Shown: one piece after another, positions 11,088 to 22,174 of the stretch | How positions within the stretch are numbered: the stretch's first letter is position 1 | Layout of the letters: each line of letters starts with the position of its first letter | From: Legionella rubrilucens | GTDB lineage: Bacteria; Pseudomonadota; Gammaproteobacteria; Legionellales; Legionellaceae | Assembly: GCF_001468125.1 (NCBI RefSeq) | Contig: NZ_LNYT01000020.1 | Location: 795,479-859,478, forward strand | Direction of reading: 5' to 3' | DNA: 64,000 nt | Notes under the pieces: model-generated | Told to the model about the DNA's origin: nothing | What the model saw: the letters and a program-made list of their open reading frames with translations, nothing else | The model's database searches: none | Position numbers and translations under genes: made by a program

Positions 11088-11851
11088 ATTTTTTTACTCG
11101 CCAGTCGATGAGCCACAATGACTAACATCATGGACAGTGCAAAGGTAAAGGAGCATAAGGCATTTAACTCCGGGGTGACGCCGGCTCGTACCAGAGAATA
11201 AATCGTCAGAGGCAGGATATTGAAATCAGGACCAGCGACAAAATAACTGATAATGACATCGTCGAACGATAAGGTAAAACACAAAAGAAAGCCGCTTAAT
11301 ATCCCTGGCCATAACAGGGGAAGCAGAATTTTAGTCAAGGCTACGTACCGGCTGGCTCCCAAATCAAGGGCACTGAAATAAATGTTGGGATTCAATGTGC
11401 TGATGCGGGTATTAATGGTAATCATGACAAAGGGAATACAGAAGGTAATGTGAGCAATCAACAGGCTGGTGAAACCTAAAGGAATCTGCGACACATTAAA
11501 GAAAATCAGCAAGGCGACGCCTAAAACCAAATCAGGGATAATAATGAGCAGCAACAACAGGGTATAAAGAAACGTGTGATGACGGGTTTTAAAAAGGAAC
11601 AATTGCACGCAGGCGAGAAGGCTTATGACGGTGGCGGCTGCGGCAGCGCACAAACCTAAAATCACGGAGTTGCTGAATGCAGCCCACAAGCCGCGATCAT
11701 GAAACAGTTCGGTATACCATCGCAGAGAAAAACCATGCCATTGCAGTGAGAATTTGGCGTTGTTGAATGAATAAATCACCAACACCAGAATCGGAATGTA
11801 GAGCATGGCATAGACGCAAAATAAAAAAGCTTGACGGGCAAGTGACTTCAA
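11084..11851 (-). CDS. potC: Polyamine ABC transporter permease PotC
   Basis: Inner-membrane permease, 255 aa, with about six membrane segments and the EAA-type cytoplasmic loop (ALDLGASRYVALTKILLPLLWPGI) that docks on PotA. It overlaps potB upstream and potD downstream by 4 bases each, so translation is coupled. With PotB it forms the channel for spermidine or putrescine. Confidence 0.93.
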   Translation of the reverse strand: MKSLARQAFLFCVYAMLYIPILVLVIYSFNNAKFSLQWHGFSLRWYTELFHDRGLWAAFSNSVILGLCAAAAATVISLLACVQLFLFKTRHHTFLYTLLLLLIIIPDLVLGVALLIFFNVSQIPLGFTSLLIAHITFCIPFVMITINTRISTLNPNIYFSALDLGASRYVALTKILLPLLWPGILSGFLLCFTLSFDDVIISYFVAGPDFNILPLTIYSLVRAGVTPELNALCSFTFALSMMLVIVAHRLASKKI

Positions 11852-12672
11852 TGGGTAACCTCCTTATTCAGGCCTCGATAGAAAACCAGGAGTAAAACCA
11901 GAAGCAAAGTCAGCACAACGCTGGTGGCCGAGCCCTGCGGCCAGTTCTCTACCACCAGAAATTGGTTCTGGATTAAATTGCCAAGCAGGATGGAACGCGC
12001 GCCGCCTAAGACATTGGGTATATAAAAGAGTGTCATTGCCGGTAAAAACACCAACAGGCTGCCTGACACAATGCCGCTTGCTGTATTGGGTAAAAATACC
12101 CGCGAAAATATAGCCCATCGGTTGGCGCCTAAATCTTTTGCAGCTTCAATCAGACGGAAATCAAAGCGCTCCATGTTGGTAAATAGTGGAAGCACCATAA
12201 AAGGAAAGAGGTTATACACCAGGCCGGATATCACTGCAAAGTTGGAGTAAAGCAGCGACAGAGGTGTATCAATCAGGTGCAGTTTAAGCAGGATAGCGTT
12301 TAATACGCCCTTGAATTTAAGTATGGCAATCAAGGAATAGGTACGGACCAGCGAGCTGGTCCAGAATGGGATGATAATAAGAAGCAACAGCAGGGATTGA
12401 TGCCTGGATTTAATCATTAAGTAACTGAATGGGTAGGCAATCAGCAGGCAGAGTACAGTTGTAATCAAAGCAATACCGACGGAGCGCAGGAAAATTTTAG
12501 CAAACACCGGATCGATTAAGGCCGTGTAGTTATCCAGAGTAAAAGGCAAGGTGACCAGATGAACACTGTCCCTGGATAAAAAACTCGCGATCACCACCAG
12601 CGAAAGTGGAAGAAAACTAAACAGTAACAGCCAGCCATAAAAAAGCGTCAATGACAGGGATTTAGTTTTCAT
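11848..12672 (-). CDS. potB: Polyamine ABC transporter permease PotB
   Basis: Partner permease, 274 aa from ATG 12672. A longer frame opens at 12774, but that part merely runs through potA in another frame; MKTKSLSLTLFYGWLLLFSF is the natural N-terminal membrane segment. The EAA loop is EAAKDLGANRWAIFSRVFLPN. The start overlaps the potA stop by 11 bases. Confidence 0.92.
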   Translation of the reverse strand: MKTKSLSLTLFYGWLLLFSFLPLSLVVIASFLSRDSVHLVTLPFTLDNYTALIDPVFAKIFLRSVGIALITTVLCLLIAYPFSYLMIKSRHQSLLLLLIIIPFWTSSLVRTYSLIAILKFKGVLNAILLKLHLIDTPLSLLYSNFAVISGLVYNLFPFMVLPLFTNMERFDFRLIEAAKDLGANRWAIFSRVFLPNTASGIVSGSLLVFLPAMTLFYIPNVLGGARSILLGNLIQNQFLVVENWPQGSATSVVLTLLLVLLLVFYRGLNKEVTH

Positions 12673-13756
12673 AAGGCAACAGGACCTCCCAACCTGGCAG
12701 CCATTCCACCCAGACCGTTTCATGAAGGGCATATTCCAGCTTGTCATCATCTTCATCAAAAAATTCCGAGGCATTGATCACGGCACCTGACGGGAGGGCA
12801 ACTTTCAAATCCACCGTGGAACCTTTGTAGATAATGTCTAAAATTTTACCAGGCAGCATGCCGCGTGACTCCGTGACCTCAGACAGACTCCAGACCCGAA
12901 TGTCTTCCGGCCGCACAATCACATGCACCTTATCCCCAACCCGATAATGACCGGTGTTTTTGCATTGAATGCGAATGTCTTCGATGGTGGTGGTTAATTC
13001 GTCAGTATCCGCTGCGATGACTTCGGCATTAAAAATATTGGCCTCACCGATAAAGCTCGCCACGTGCAGGTTGGCCGGGGTTTCATACACCTCACGCGGG
13101 GTGCCGACCTGTTCGATGTGGCCCAGATTAAACACCACGATGCGATCCGACATGGACAGGGCTTCTTCCTGATCATGGGTCACAAAAATAAAGGTCATGT
13201 TCAACGTTTTCTGGATTTGCTTTAATTCGTACTGCATGGCTTTTCGCAGGCGGTAGTCGAGCGAACTTAAGGGTTCATCGAGCAACAGCACCTGCGGGCG
13301 GTTAATGATCGCCCGGGCAATGGCCACTCGCTGCTGCTGGCCGCCGCTTAACTGCCTGATATTGCGATTGGAAAAAGACTCAAGCTGCACCAGACGCAGG
13401 GCCTCAAGAACACGGGTCCTTATTTCGTCTTCGGCAATGCGTTTGCATCGCAGTGCAAAAGCGACATTTTCAAACACGGATAAATGCGGAAACAGCGCAT
13501 AGCTTTGAAAAACGGTATGCACATCGCGTTTTTGCGGGGGCAGGGCATTGACGCATTGCCCATTGATGTAAATTTCACCTTCGCTGGGTTGCTCAAAGCC
13601 GGAAATTAAACGCAGCAGCGTGGTTTTACCACACCCTGAGGGGCCAAGCAGGGTAAGAAATTCCCCGTTATAAACCGTGAGATTTAAGCGATCAAGAATG
13701 AGGGTATTGCCATACGATTTACTCACATCCTTGATTTCTATCAGCGAGGTGGTCAT
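12662..13756 (-). CDS. potA: Polyamine ABC transporter ATPase PotA
   Basis: First gene of the pot operon, 364 aa from ATG 13756 (an in-frame TTG lies four codons earlier). ABC ATPase with Walker A LGPSGCGKTTLL (about residues 37-48), Q-loop at TVFQSYALFPHL, signature RQLSGGQQQRVAIARA, Walker B VLLLDEPLSSLD and switch His in FVTHDQEEAL. The last 120 residues form the TOBE regulatory domain (VIVRPEDIRVW). PotA powers polyamine uptake and the whole set points to scavenging of host or environmental polyamines. No strong promoter was recognised in the short gap upstream. Confidence 0.94.
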   Translation of the reverse strand: MTTSLIEIKDVSKSYGNTLILDRLNLTVYNGEFLTLLGPSGCGKTTLLRLISGFEQPSEGEIYINGQCVNALPPQKRDVHTVFQSYALFPHLSVFENVAFALRCKRIAEDEIRTRVLEALRLVQLESFSNRNIRQLSGGQQQRVAIARAIINRPQVLLLDEPLSSLDYRLRKAMQYELKQIQKTLNMTFIFVTHDQEEALSMSDRIVVFNLGHIEQVGTPREVYETPANLHVASFIGEANIFNAEVIAADTDELTTTIEDIRIQCKNTGHYRVGDKVHVIVRPEDIRVWSLSEVTESRGMLPGKILDIIYKGSTVDLKVALPSGAVINASEFFDEDDDKLEYALHETVWVEWLPGWEVLLPYEN

Positions 13757-13840
13757 GAATAATGTCAAATAAAATCCGCAATTATGAGGTTTCCTGCCGC
13801 GATTGTCCAGGGTTTTAGACCGCGCGGCAGGGTTAGCATT

Positions 13841-14236
13841 TTACCAAGGCGTCACTGAAACAGTGGGGGTTGTGTTGGGTTGTAATGAACAGAGTTCGGA
13901 AATACTGCCGTCGTTACAAAGCACCACGCCCAGTTCATTGACGGTAAACACGCCGCCTTGCCAGAGGCAGCAGCCGGGAAGCAATTGCAGATCCATCACC
14001 GCATGACGGGTACAATAGCAAGACGAATAATAACCATTGTTGCAAACGTAGCGGCCAGCCGAGGAGTCGCAGTAACTGATGCCTCCCATTTGTGCACAGC
14101 AGACATCAACGTTGCAATTACGCGGGCACTGATCCTGACACACTGCCTGGGCATTGGGTGCGCATGAGCCGGCGAAAACAGGTGAAAAGCTCGCAGTGAG
14201 CAGGCAAAAAAAGAATATCGAACTGAATAAGCGCAT
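13841..14236 (-). CDS. Cysteine-rich secreted protein of unknown function (131 aa)
   Basis: From ATG 14236 the product starts with a clear signal peptide (MRLFSSIFFFCLLTASFSPVFA, cut after AxA). The mature part holds about 17 Cys in roughly 110 residues, many in clusters such as CPRNCNVDVCC and CYC, then CC near LLPGCCLW. The spacing suggests a disulphide-knotted exported protein or a metal binder. The family was not recognised. It lies between potA and rmuC on the same strand but about 85 bases from potA, with no sign of shared function. Confidence 0.7.
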   Translation of the reverse strand: MRLFSSIFFFCLLTASFSPVFAGSCAPNAQAVCQDQCPRNCNVDVCCAQMGGISYCDSSAGRYVCNNGYYSSCYCTRHAVMDLQLLPGCCLWQGGVFTVNELGVVLCNDGSISELCSLQPNTTPTVSVTPW

Positions 14237-14371
14237 TGCGTTTCCCCAGGTTATCATCTGTTGAGCATATCATAAGTTTCTGATGAAAAAGAAGTTATTC
14301 GCAGGCGTTTATTCGTCGGTAAAATCATCCTGCCGACAGCATCATCCAGCGATTGGTACCGAGATGAATGA

Positions 14372-15628
14372 CTAGGACTCCATCTCTTCCAGGGTCTGCG
14401 GCAGGACCCGTGCGTCTGAATCCAGATCAACCGCCTCAATTTTTTGAAAACGCTGGGCGATTTTACGCGCAGACGTCGTGACTTCGCCAACGTCATGGTG
14501 GGCGAGATCAATGTGCTTGGACAGTTTATCCATGCGCTTTTCGAAACGTTGAAAATCATCGGCCAGTGCATGTAAATGGTTTTGAATAATATGAACCTGA
14601 GTTCGTGTGGCATCGTCTTTTAACACGGCGCGCGCCGTGGTTAATACGGCCATCAGGGTGCTCGGCGAGACGAGCCAGACTTTCAGGCGTTGCGAAAGGG
14701 CGATCACCTCGGGGTAATTCGCATGTATTTCGGCAAAAATGGCCTCAGCCGGAATGAACATCATGGCGCTGTCCGTGGTTTCTCCGCGAATAATGTATTT
14801 CTCGGCGATGTCTTTAATGTGTTTTTGCAAATCCTGGCGAAACTGTTGTTGCAAGGGTTTGCGCTCAGTCAACGGCAAGGCATTGTTCATCAGTTTCTGA
14901 TAGGTTTCGAGCGGAAATTTGGCATCAATGACAATGTGTCCGGTAGGCTCTGGCAAAAACAGGATGCAATCGGCCCGCCTTTGATTGGACAAGGTGTGCT
15001 GCATGCGGTAATGGTTAGCAGGAATCATGTTGTCTATCAGCGCGGCCAGTTGCACTTCGCCAAAAGCACCGCGTGCGCGTTTGTCCACCAGAACATCCTG
15101 CAGGCTGACAACATGGGAAGACAGTTCGGTTATTTTTTTCTGCGCTTCGTCAATGATGGTTAAGCGCCGAACCACATCGGTAAACGTGGTGGAGGTTTTT
15201 TCAAATCCTTCCGTCAGTTTATGATTGACCTGCTGGGTGAGCGAGTGCAGGTGGTTGCGTATTTCCTCCGTCAGCGATTGCAGATGCGAGGTCAGTGAGC
15301 CGGCATGCTGTTTAAAACTATGGCCAATCTGCTCACGGACATCGGTCATGTGGCGTTGGACTGTTTCACTGATAAGACGCTGACTGTTTAATTGGCCCTG
15401 AGTGATGCGCTCAACAAGCGGTGTCTGGCTGGCGTGCAATTGCTCATTGAGAGACAGGTGAAGTTTGTGTAATTCATCAACCAGCAGCAGCTGGGTTTTT
15501 TCCTGGCTCTGATGGCATTGATGACGCAACTGCGCCAGTTTTCTAAACAGCCAGAGGATTAAAAAAAAGTGCAGGGCTGCGGCGATGGCCACACCCTGCA
15601 AGACAGTGAACTGTTGAAAAAAACTCAT
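14372..15628 (-). CDS. rmuC: DNA recombination protein RmuC
   Basis: 418 aa: an N-terminal membrane anchor (VLQGVAIAAALHFFLILWLF), about 150 residues of coiled coil (LLLVDELHKLHLSLNEQL onward), then the RmuC nuclease-like core with ADCILFLPEPTGHIVIDAKFPLETY and DSAMMFIPAEAIFAEI, followed by VVLVSPSTLMAVL-like KVWLVSPSTLMAVL. RmuC limits DNA inversions at repeats; the core belongs to the PD-(D/E)XK fold. The start overlaps the stop of the upstream gene by 4 bases. Confidence 0.92.
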   Translation of the reverse strand: MSFFQQFTVLQGVAIAAALHFFLILWLFRKLAQLRHQCHQSQEKTQLLLVDELHKLHLSLNEQLHASQTPLVERITQGQLNSQRLISETVQRHMTDVREQIGHSFKQHAGSLTSHLQSLTEEIRNHLHSLTQQVNHKLTEGFEKTSTTFTDVVRRLTIIDEAQKKITELSSHVVSLQDVLVDKRARGAFGEVQLAALIDNMIPANHYRMQHTLSNQRRADCILFLPEPTGHIVIDAKFPLETYQKLMNNALPLTERKPLQQQFRQDLQKHIKDIAEKYIIRGETTDSAMMFIPAEAIFAEIHANYPEVIALSQRLKVWLVSPSTLMAVLTTARAVLKDDATRTQVHIIQNHLHALADDFQRFEKRMDKLSKHIDLAHHDVGEVTTSARKIAQRFQKIEAVDLDSDARVLPQTLEEMES

Positions 15629-16815
15629 TCCTGTCCTATCTGTTGAAGCGGGATTAACTGGCTGTACTCATAGACCGCTTTTAACTGACCGTAATCCGTC
15701 AATTGCAGGGCTCCCAGATAATAGGGGGCTTTGTAGGTCGTGCTTTCTTCGGGGTGAAAACTGAAATTCAATTCATTAAAGCCCGTAGCGAACCAGGCGG
15801 CGGATTGAACCGTATCAACAGGAATCACTTTACCCTGGTCGTCGGTCGCAAACAAAACAGCCTGCAGCGCATAACGGCTGCCGGTAGCGACTTCGACCTG
15901 GGCTTTGAATTGAAACGGTTCAGCCGGATTATCCCGCTTGATGCTTCGTACTGCCGCTGAAGGAATGGTATAGGAAAAGGCGGTGTGAGCCTGGCGCTTG
16001 ACATTGCGGCCGCCGACATCGGTATCCACCTGCGCTTCAATGTACCAGTTTTCACCGTGAAACCCTTTTTCAGAACGCAGCATCACCTTGGCCTGGTAAA
16101 CATCCCAGGAGACTTTTTCAAGCGTCAGCGCCCGTTGATTGCCGTCTGGAGTGACCAGACTGGCGGTAATGACATCGATGGGGTAACCCACGGCGTCGTC
16201 CCGCAAACTGAAGGTTGCAATCAACTCATCCCCATAATGATAACGCGCCTTATCGGTGGCCACTGTCAGGTAAGCATTGGAACCCTGATCAAAAACATGA
16301 ATCACATAGGCATCCTGCTCATGACCTTTCACCGGATCACTTTTCAGGATGAACCGGCCAGAACCAAGCTCGGGTTTCAATTGCATGGCCATGAGGCTTT
16401 CACCGCCAAAGGCGGATTCTTTCAGTCCCTCCTCGTCGGCGAACAGGGAAGACGCTTCTTTCAGAGGAAGCACCTGATGTTTCTCTGTCTCCAGAATAAA
16501 ATTCAGCTTAAGGCGGGAATTCGCTGCCGCGGGGCTGATACGGATGATTGCACCCGGGGCAAGCGTCTGCAGTGCGACCCCCTGACTTAATTGTTGAAGG
16601 GTGGTTCGCAGGCTGTATTTGTTGCTTTTCTGGGCATGCATGGTTTCATGGCCAAGCGGCAGATGATTCGTCGGCCAATCGCTGCTTAAATTGTCATGTG
16701 ACAACGATTCGCAATGATCGCACTCATAGGGATGCACGGCTTCCTCGGGCAAAGTGAATGCCAGGCTTTGGCCTGCCCATAAGACAGATACCATCAGTAA
16801 ATAAGTTGCTCTCAC
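15625..16815 (-). CDS. Secreted protein, DUF4785-like
   Basis: 396 aa with an N-terminal signal peptide (MRATYLLMVSVLWAGQSLAF). The N-terminal quarter has a CxxC pair (ECDHCESL); the rest looks like beta-sandwich domains with strands such as YLTVATDKARYHYGDELIATFSL and WYIEAQVDTDVGG, like the DUF4785 proteins common in Legionella. That family name comes from memory of the layout and was not checked. It is translationally coupled to the lipase-like gene upstream and rmuC downstream (4-base overlaps), so these three are co-expressed. Role unknown; an extracellular or periplasmic location is likely. Confidence 0.7.
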   Translation of the reverse strand: MRATYLLMVSVLWAGQSLAFTLPEEAVHPYECDHCESLSHDNLSSDWPTNHLPLGHETMHAQKSNKYSLRTTLQQLSQGVALQTLAPGAIIRISPAAANSRLKLNFILETEKHQVLPLKEASSLFADEEGLKESAFGGESLMAMQLKPELGSGRFILKSDPVKGHEQDAYVIHVFDQGSNAYLTVATDKARYHYGDELIATFSLRDDAVGYPIDVITASLVTPDGNQRALTLEKVSWDVYQAKVMLRSEKGFHGENWYIEAQVDTDVGGRNVKRQAHTAFSYTIPSAAVRSIKRDNPAEPFQFKAQVEVATGSRYALQAVLFATDDQGKVIPVDTVQSAAWFATGFNELNFSFHPEESTTYKAPYYLGALQLTDYGQLKAVYEYSQLIPLQQIGQE

Positions 16816-17708
16816 TTTCTAACTCCTTGTAACAAGAGATCATCGCGTAATATGTGTTCCAGACCAAAGCAGGAATGGCGGCTTTGATTATGGCTTAAAG
16901 GGATGCTGTCCTGAGTTCTGTTGATGTCAATAAACCAGAGATCACCGGCCAGTTGTTGAGACACGCAATTTAAAAAGCCGTCTGAACACTTGTCCAGATA
17001 AATTTTGGTGATTTTTAACCCGGCATTGAGGAAGTAACCATTGCAATAGCTGGCGGAAGAGAAGGGGGAGGCGGTGACGTCAGTGCCAATCACGATGCGG
17101 AAAGAAACCGGCAGAGACAACCGTCCCGGCGTACCGAGCAGCAATTCATCGTTGAACAGAGCCATGTCGCCTACGCGTTGTTGACGGACTGAGTCATTGC
17201 GATAGCCAAGCAGCCAACCCAGGGAGGATTCAAAAATATTGCCGTCCATCACCTCGTCCGCTAATGGTGTACCGCCGCTGGAGGGGGCAATGGCAATCAC
17301 CTCCGAAATTCGGCGGCTTAATTTGTAATACCGCTTATCGTAAGTGGGATTGGACAGAATCCAGCGCAGCACATTGGCGCCGTTGGAGTGAGTGTAGACA
17401 ACCAGTTTGCCTATTTTTTTAGCCTTGATGAACGCGAGCAGTTGATCGGCAGTGCATCCGGCGGCGTCTTCGTGCCACATGTACTGACTGTAATCGCAGG
17501 CCACAACCCAATAATTGTCAGGGTTTGGCAAAGACTCCGCCATGTAGGCAATGAAGTCTTTTTTCCAGTACCCGCCATCGGCATCGGCACGATGATCATT
17601 GGTACCGTGAATGAAAGCAATACCCAGGTTATTGGAAGACGAGGCGGAAAAGCTGACGCTGGAAAAAACAAAGAACAACAAACAGAAAAAAAATCGTGGT
17701 AAGTCCAT
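16812..17708 (-). CDS. Secreted alpha/beta-hydrolase, lipase-like
   Basis: 298 aa with a strong signal peptide (MDLPRFFFCLLFFVFSSVSFSA). The mature protein opens with GIAFIHGTND, an oxyanion-type HG turn, and has VVYTHSNGANVLRW around residue 108, where Ser in THSNG would be the nucleophile (SxNG rather than the classic GxSxG). A C-terminal His, in SHNQSRHSCFGLEHI, could complete the triad. This fits a small esterase or lipase. It heads a three-gene minus-strand unit with the DUF4785-like gene and rmuC. Substrate unknown. Confidence 0.7.
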   Translation of the reverse strand: MDLPRFFFCLLFFVFSSVSFSASSSNNLGIAFIHGTNDHRADADGGYWKKDFIAYMAESLPNPDNYWVVACDYSQYMWHEDAAGCTADQLLAFIKAKKIGKLVVYTHSNGANVLRWILSNPTYDKRYYKLSRRISEVIAIAPSSGGTPLADEVMDGNIFESSLGWLLGYRNDSVRQQRVGDMALFNDELLLGTPGRLSLPVSFRIVIGTDVTASPFSSASYCNGYFLNAGLKITKIYLDKCSDGFLNCVSQQLAGDLWFIDINRTQDSIPLSHNQSRHSCFGLEHILRDDLLLQGVRK

Positions 17709-17860
17709 TTCTTAAAAGCCCTGTTTAAAAGCCAAGCGGTATCTATACCATAATCCAGAGTTTGACGGCAAGAAAAAGAGGAATAAATCGCTCCTTGCCG
17801 CGCCTTAGAATTGGGTAAGTAAAAAAAGCTTAAGCGGCAGGTGCTTTACTGTGTCTTGCC

Positions 17861-17877
17861 TATAATTATGCTAGACT
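17861..17877 (+). promoter_or_regulatory. Candidate -10 region of ligA
   Basis: TATAAT at 17861-17866 and, just after it, TGCTAGACT (17869-17877), which fits an extended -10. No good -35 is placed for either. The ligA ATG is 30 bases downstream. The rest of the 200-base gap holds a 7-bp hairpin (17766-17772 with 17794-17800) and nothing coding. Confidence 0.4.
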
Positions 17878-17897
17878 TTGTTTTTTATTTTCGATGA

Positions 17898-19940
<2,043 letters not shown>

Positions 19941-20005
19941 CTAAAGCAGCCGGTGCTCCCATCATAGTATCGGATAATCAGGCATTTAAGGAAAGGATTC
20001 ATCAT

Positions 20006-22174
20006 TTGAACATACTACGCAAAAGCAGCTTACTTTTGTCATGTATCTTCCTGTTGTTGACGCCATCTGCCTGGTGCTTAGTCCTTAATGACCCTTACCC
20101 TGAAAGTGAATCTCAGGAAAAAATTTATTACTCTTCGTTTGCAGAGCAGCCGAAAACCCTTGATCCCGCACGCTCCTACTCCAGTAATGAATACCAATTC
20201 ATTGGGCAGATTTATGAGCCGCCGCTTAAATACGATTACCTGAAACGCCCCTATGAATTAATACCGCGTAGTGCGGCGGGTATGCCTGTTGTCCGTTACC
20301 TCGATAAAAACCATAATCCTTTGCCGGAGGCAGACAGCAGGACCGCCTACAGTGTGTATACCATTCAGATTAAGCGCGGAATTTTCTATCAACCGCATCC
20401 TGCCCTGGCCAAAGACAAGAGCGGGCAGCCCTTGTATCTTGAGCTGCCGGCAGACTACCTTGAAGACAACGACATCAGCAAATTGTCGGATTTCCCACAG
20501 ACCGGAACGCGTGAACTGGTGGCCGATGATTTTATTTATGAAATTAAACGGCTGGCCTCGCCCGCCGTGAGTTCGTCCATTTACGGGTTGATGAGTGAAC
20601 ACATCGTCGGCTTTAAAGCGTTTGCTGCCTCGCTGCCGCCAGCCAGGCGCGGGGTGTTTCTTGATTTGCGAAAGTACCCGCTTGAAGGCGTTAAAAAAAT
20701 CGATGATTACACCTTTGAAATGACGCTAAAAGGGCAATACCCGCAATTTGTATTCTGGTTGGCCATGCCCTTTTTTTCACCCATCCCCTGGGAGGCGGAT
20801 CAATTCTACAGTCAACCCGACATGGATGATAAAAATCTGACGTTTGACTGGTATCCCATTGGTACCGGTCCATTCATGCTGATCGAAAACAATCCCAACC
20901 GGCAGATGGTCCTGCAGAAAAATCCCCACTATGCCCAGGAGATTTTTAGCGGTGAGGGCAATGAGGAGGACAGGAAAGCGGGCTACCTTAAGCATGTGGG
21001 TCAACCGCTGCCCCTGATTGACAAGGCCATTTACACCCTGGAAAAGGAAACCATCCCGCGTTGGAATAAATTCCTGCAGGGCTATTATGATTTATCCGGT
21101 ATTTCCGCTGACAGTTTTGATCAGGCCATTCAGATTGGTGATTCCGGCGAACCGTCGTTGACTGAAAGCATGAAAGACAAACGGATTCGTCTCACCCAAA
21201 CCATCGATCCCACCATTTATTATCTGGGCTTTAACATGCTGGATCCCGTGGTCGGCGGGTCTGGCGAAAGGGCCAGGAAATTGCGGTTGGCCATTTCCAT
21301 TGCGGTTAATTTTGATGAAAACATTGCCATCTTCTTTAATGGCCGCGGCCAGGCGGCACAAGGACCGATCCCACCTGGAATATTCGGTTACCGTCAGGGC
21401 AAGGAAGGCATCAACCCCTATGTTTACACCTGGGATGGCAAGGCTCCGCAACGCCGTACTATAGAAGAAGCCCGCGCGTTGATGCGTCAGGCAGGCTACC
21501 CAGACGGGATTAATCCTGAAACCGGACGGCATTTAATTCTTCATTATGATGTGCCGGTCGCCGGAGGACCTGACGACAAGGCGGTGCTCGACTGGATGAT
21601 TAAGCAATTCGCTAAAATTGGCATTGATTTAAACATTCGAGGGACACAATACAATCGTTTTCAGGAAAAAATGCGTGATGGGAATGCTCAGATTTTCAGT
21701 TGGGGATGGAATGCCGATTACCCCGATCCGGAGAATTTTTTATTCATGCTTTATGGTCGTAACGGCAAGGTGAAGTATGGTGGAGAAAATGCGGCGAATT
21801 ATGAGAATAAAGAGTATGATCGTTTGTTTGATGAGATGAAAAACAGACCCAGTGATGACGCGCGCATGAAACTCATTGATCGCATGGTGGACATCGTCCG
21901 GCATGACGCGCCCTGGGCTTTCGGCATTAACAGCGAAACCATGACCTTGTCGCATCAGTGGATTTCGCCAACCAAGCCTGGTGCCTTTAATGTGGATGTG
22001 CTGAAGTATTTGTCCGTGAATGTGGCTGAGCGTAATCAATACCGGCAGGAATGGAATCAACCGATATTCTGGCCTCTGGGTGTAGCGTTCATTGTTCTAT
22101 TGCTGGTGTTTTTGCCCCTGCTTGCGGCTTACCGCAGAAAAGAGCAGCAAATGGCTAAGAGGATGCGGGGATGA
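20006..22174 (+). CDS. Peptide-type ABC transporter substrate-binding protein with C-terminal membrane anchor
   Basis: About 722 aa from TTG 20006, which is preceded by AAGGAAAGG; the frame opens earlier at 19937 but over the ligA end. Family 5 solute-binding protein: signal peptide (LLLSCIFLLLTPSAWC), then QPKTLDPARSYSSNE, the DDFIYEIKRL and VKKIDDYTFEMTL segments, and WNADYPDPENFLFMLYG near the end, all seen in oligopeptide-binding proteins. After the domain a hydrophobic helix (PLGVAFIVLLLVFLPLLAAY) and a basic tail follow, so the protein may be tethered to the inner membrane. Overlaps the permease gene by 4 bases. Confidence 0.85.
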   Translation: MNILRKSSLLLSCIFLLLTPSAWCLVLNDPYPESESQEKIYYSSFAEQPKTLDPARSYSSNEYQFIGQIYEPPLKYDYLKRPYELIPRSAAGMPVVRYLDKNHNPLPEADSRTAYSVYTIQIKRGIFYQPHPALAKDKSGQPLYLELPADYLEDNDISKLSDFPQTGTRELVADDFIYEIKRLASPAVSSSIYGLMSEHIVGFKAFAASLPPARRGVFLDLRKYPLEGVKKIDDYTFEMTLKGQYPQFVFWLAMPFFSPIPWEADQFYSQPDMDDKNLTFDWYPIGTGPFMLIENNPNRQMVLQKNPHYAQEIFSGEGNEEDRKAGYLKHVGQPLPLIDKAIYTLEKETIPRWNKFLQGYYDLSGISADSFDQAIQIGDSGEPSLTESMKDKRIRLTQTIDPTIYYLGFNMLDPVVGGSGERARKLRLAISIAVNFDENIAIFFNGRGQAAQGPIPPGIFGYRQGKEGINPYVYTWDGKAPQRRTIEEARALMRQAGYPDGINPETGRHLILHYDVPVAGGPDDKAVLDWMIKQFAKIGIDLNIRGTQYNRFQEKMRDGNAQIFSWGWNADYPDPENFLFMLYGRNGKVKYGGENAANYENKEYDRLFDEMKNRPSDDARMKLIDRMVDIVRHDAPWAFGINSETMTLSHQWISPTKPGAFNVDVLKYLSVNVAERNQYRQEWNQPIFWPLGVAFIVLLLVFLPLLAAYRRKEQQMAKRMRG

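Noticed and set aside
15985..16590. 201-aa plus-strand frame opposite the DUF4785-like gene
   Set aside because: Antisense of a gene with a signal peptide and 4-base overlaps on both sides; no ribosome site or motif.
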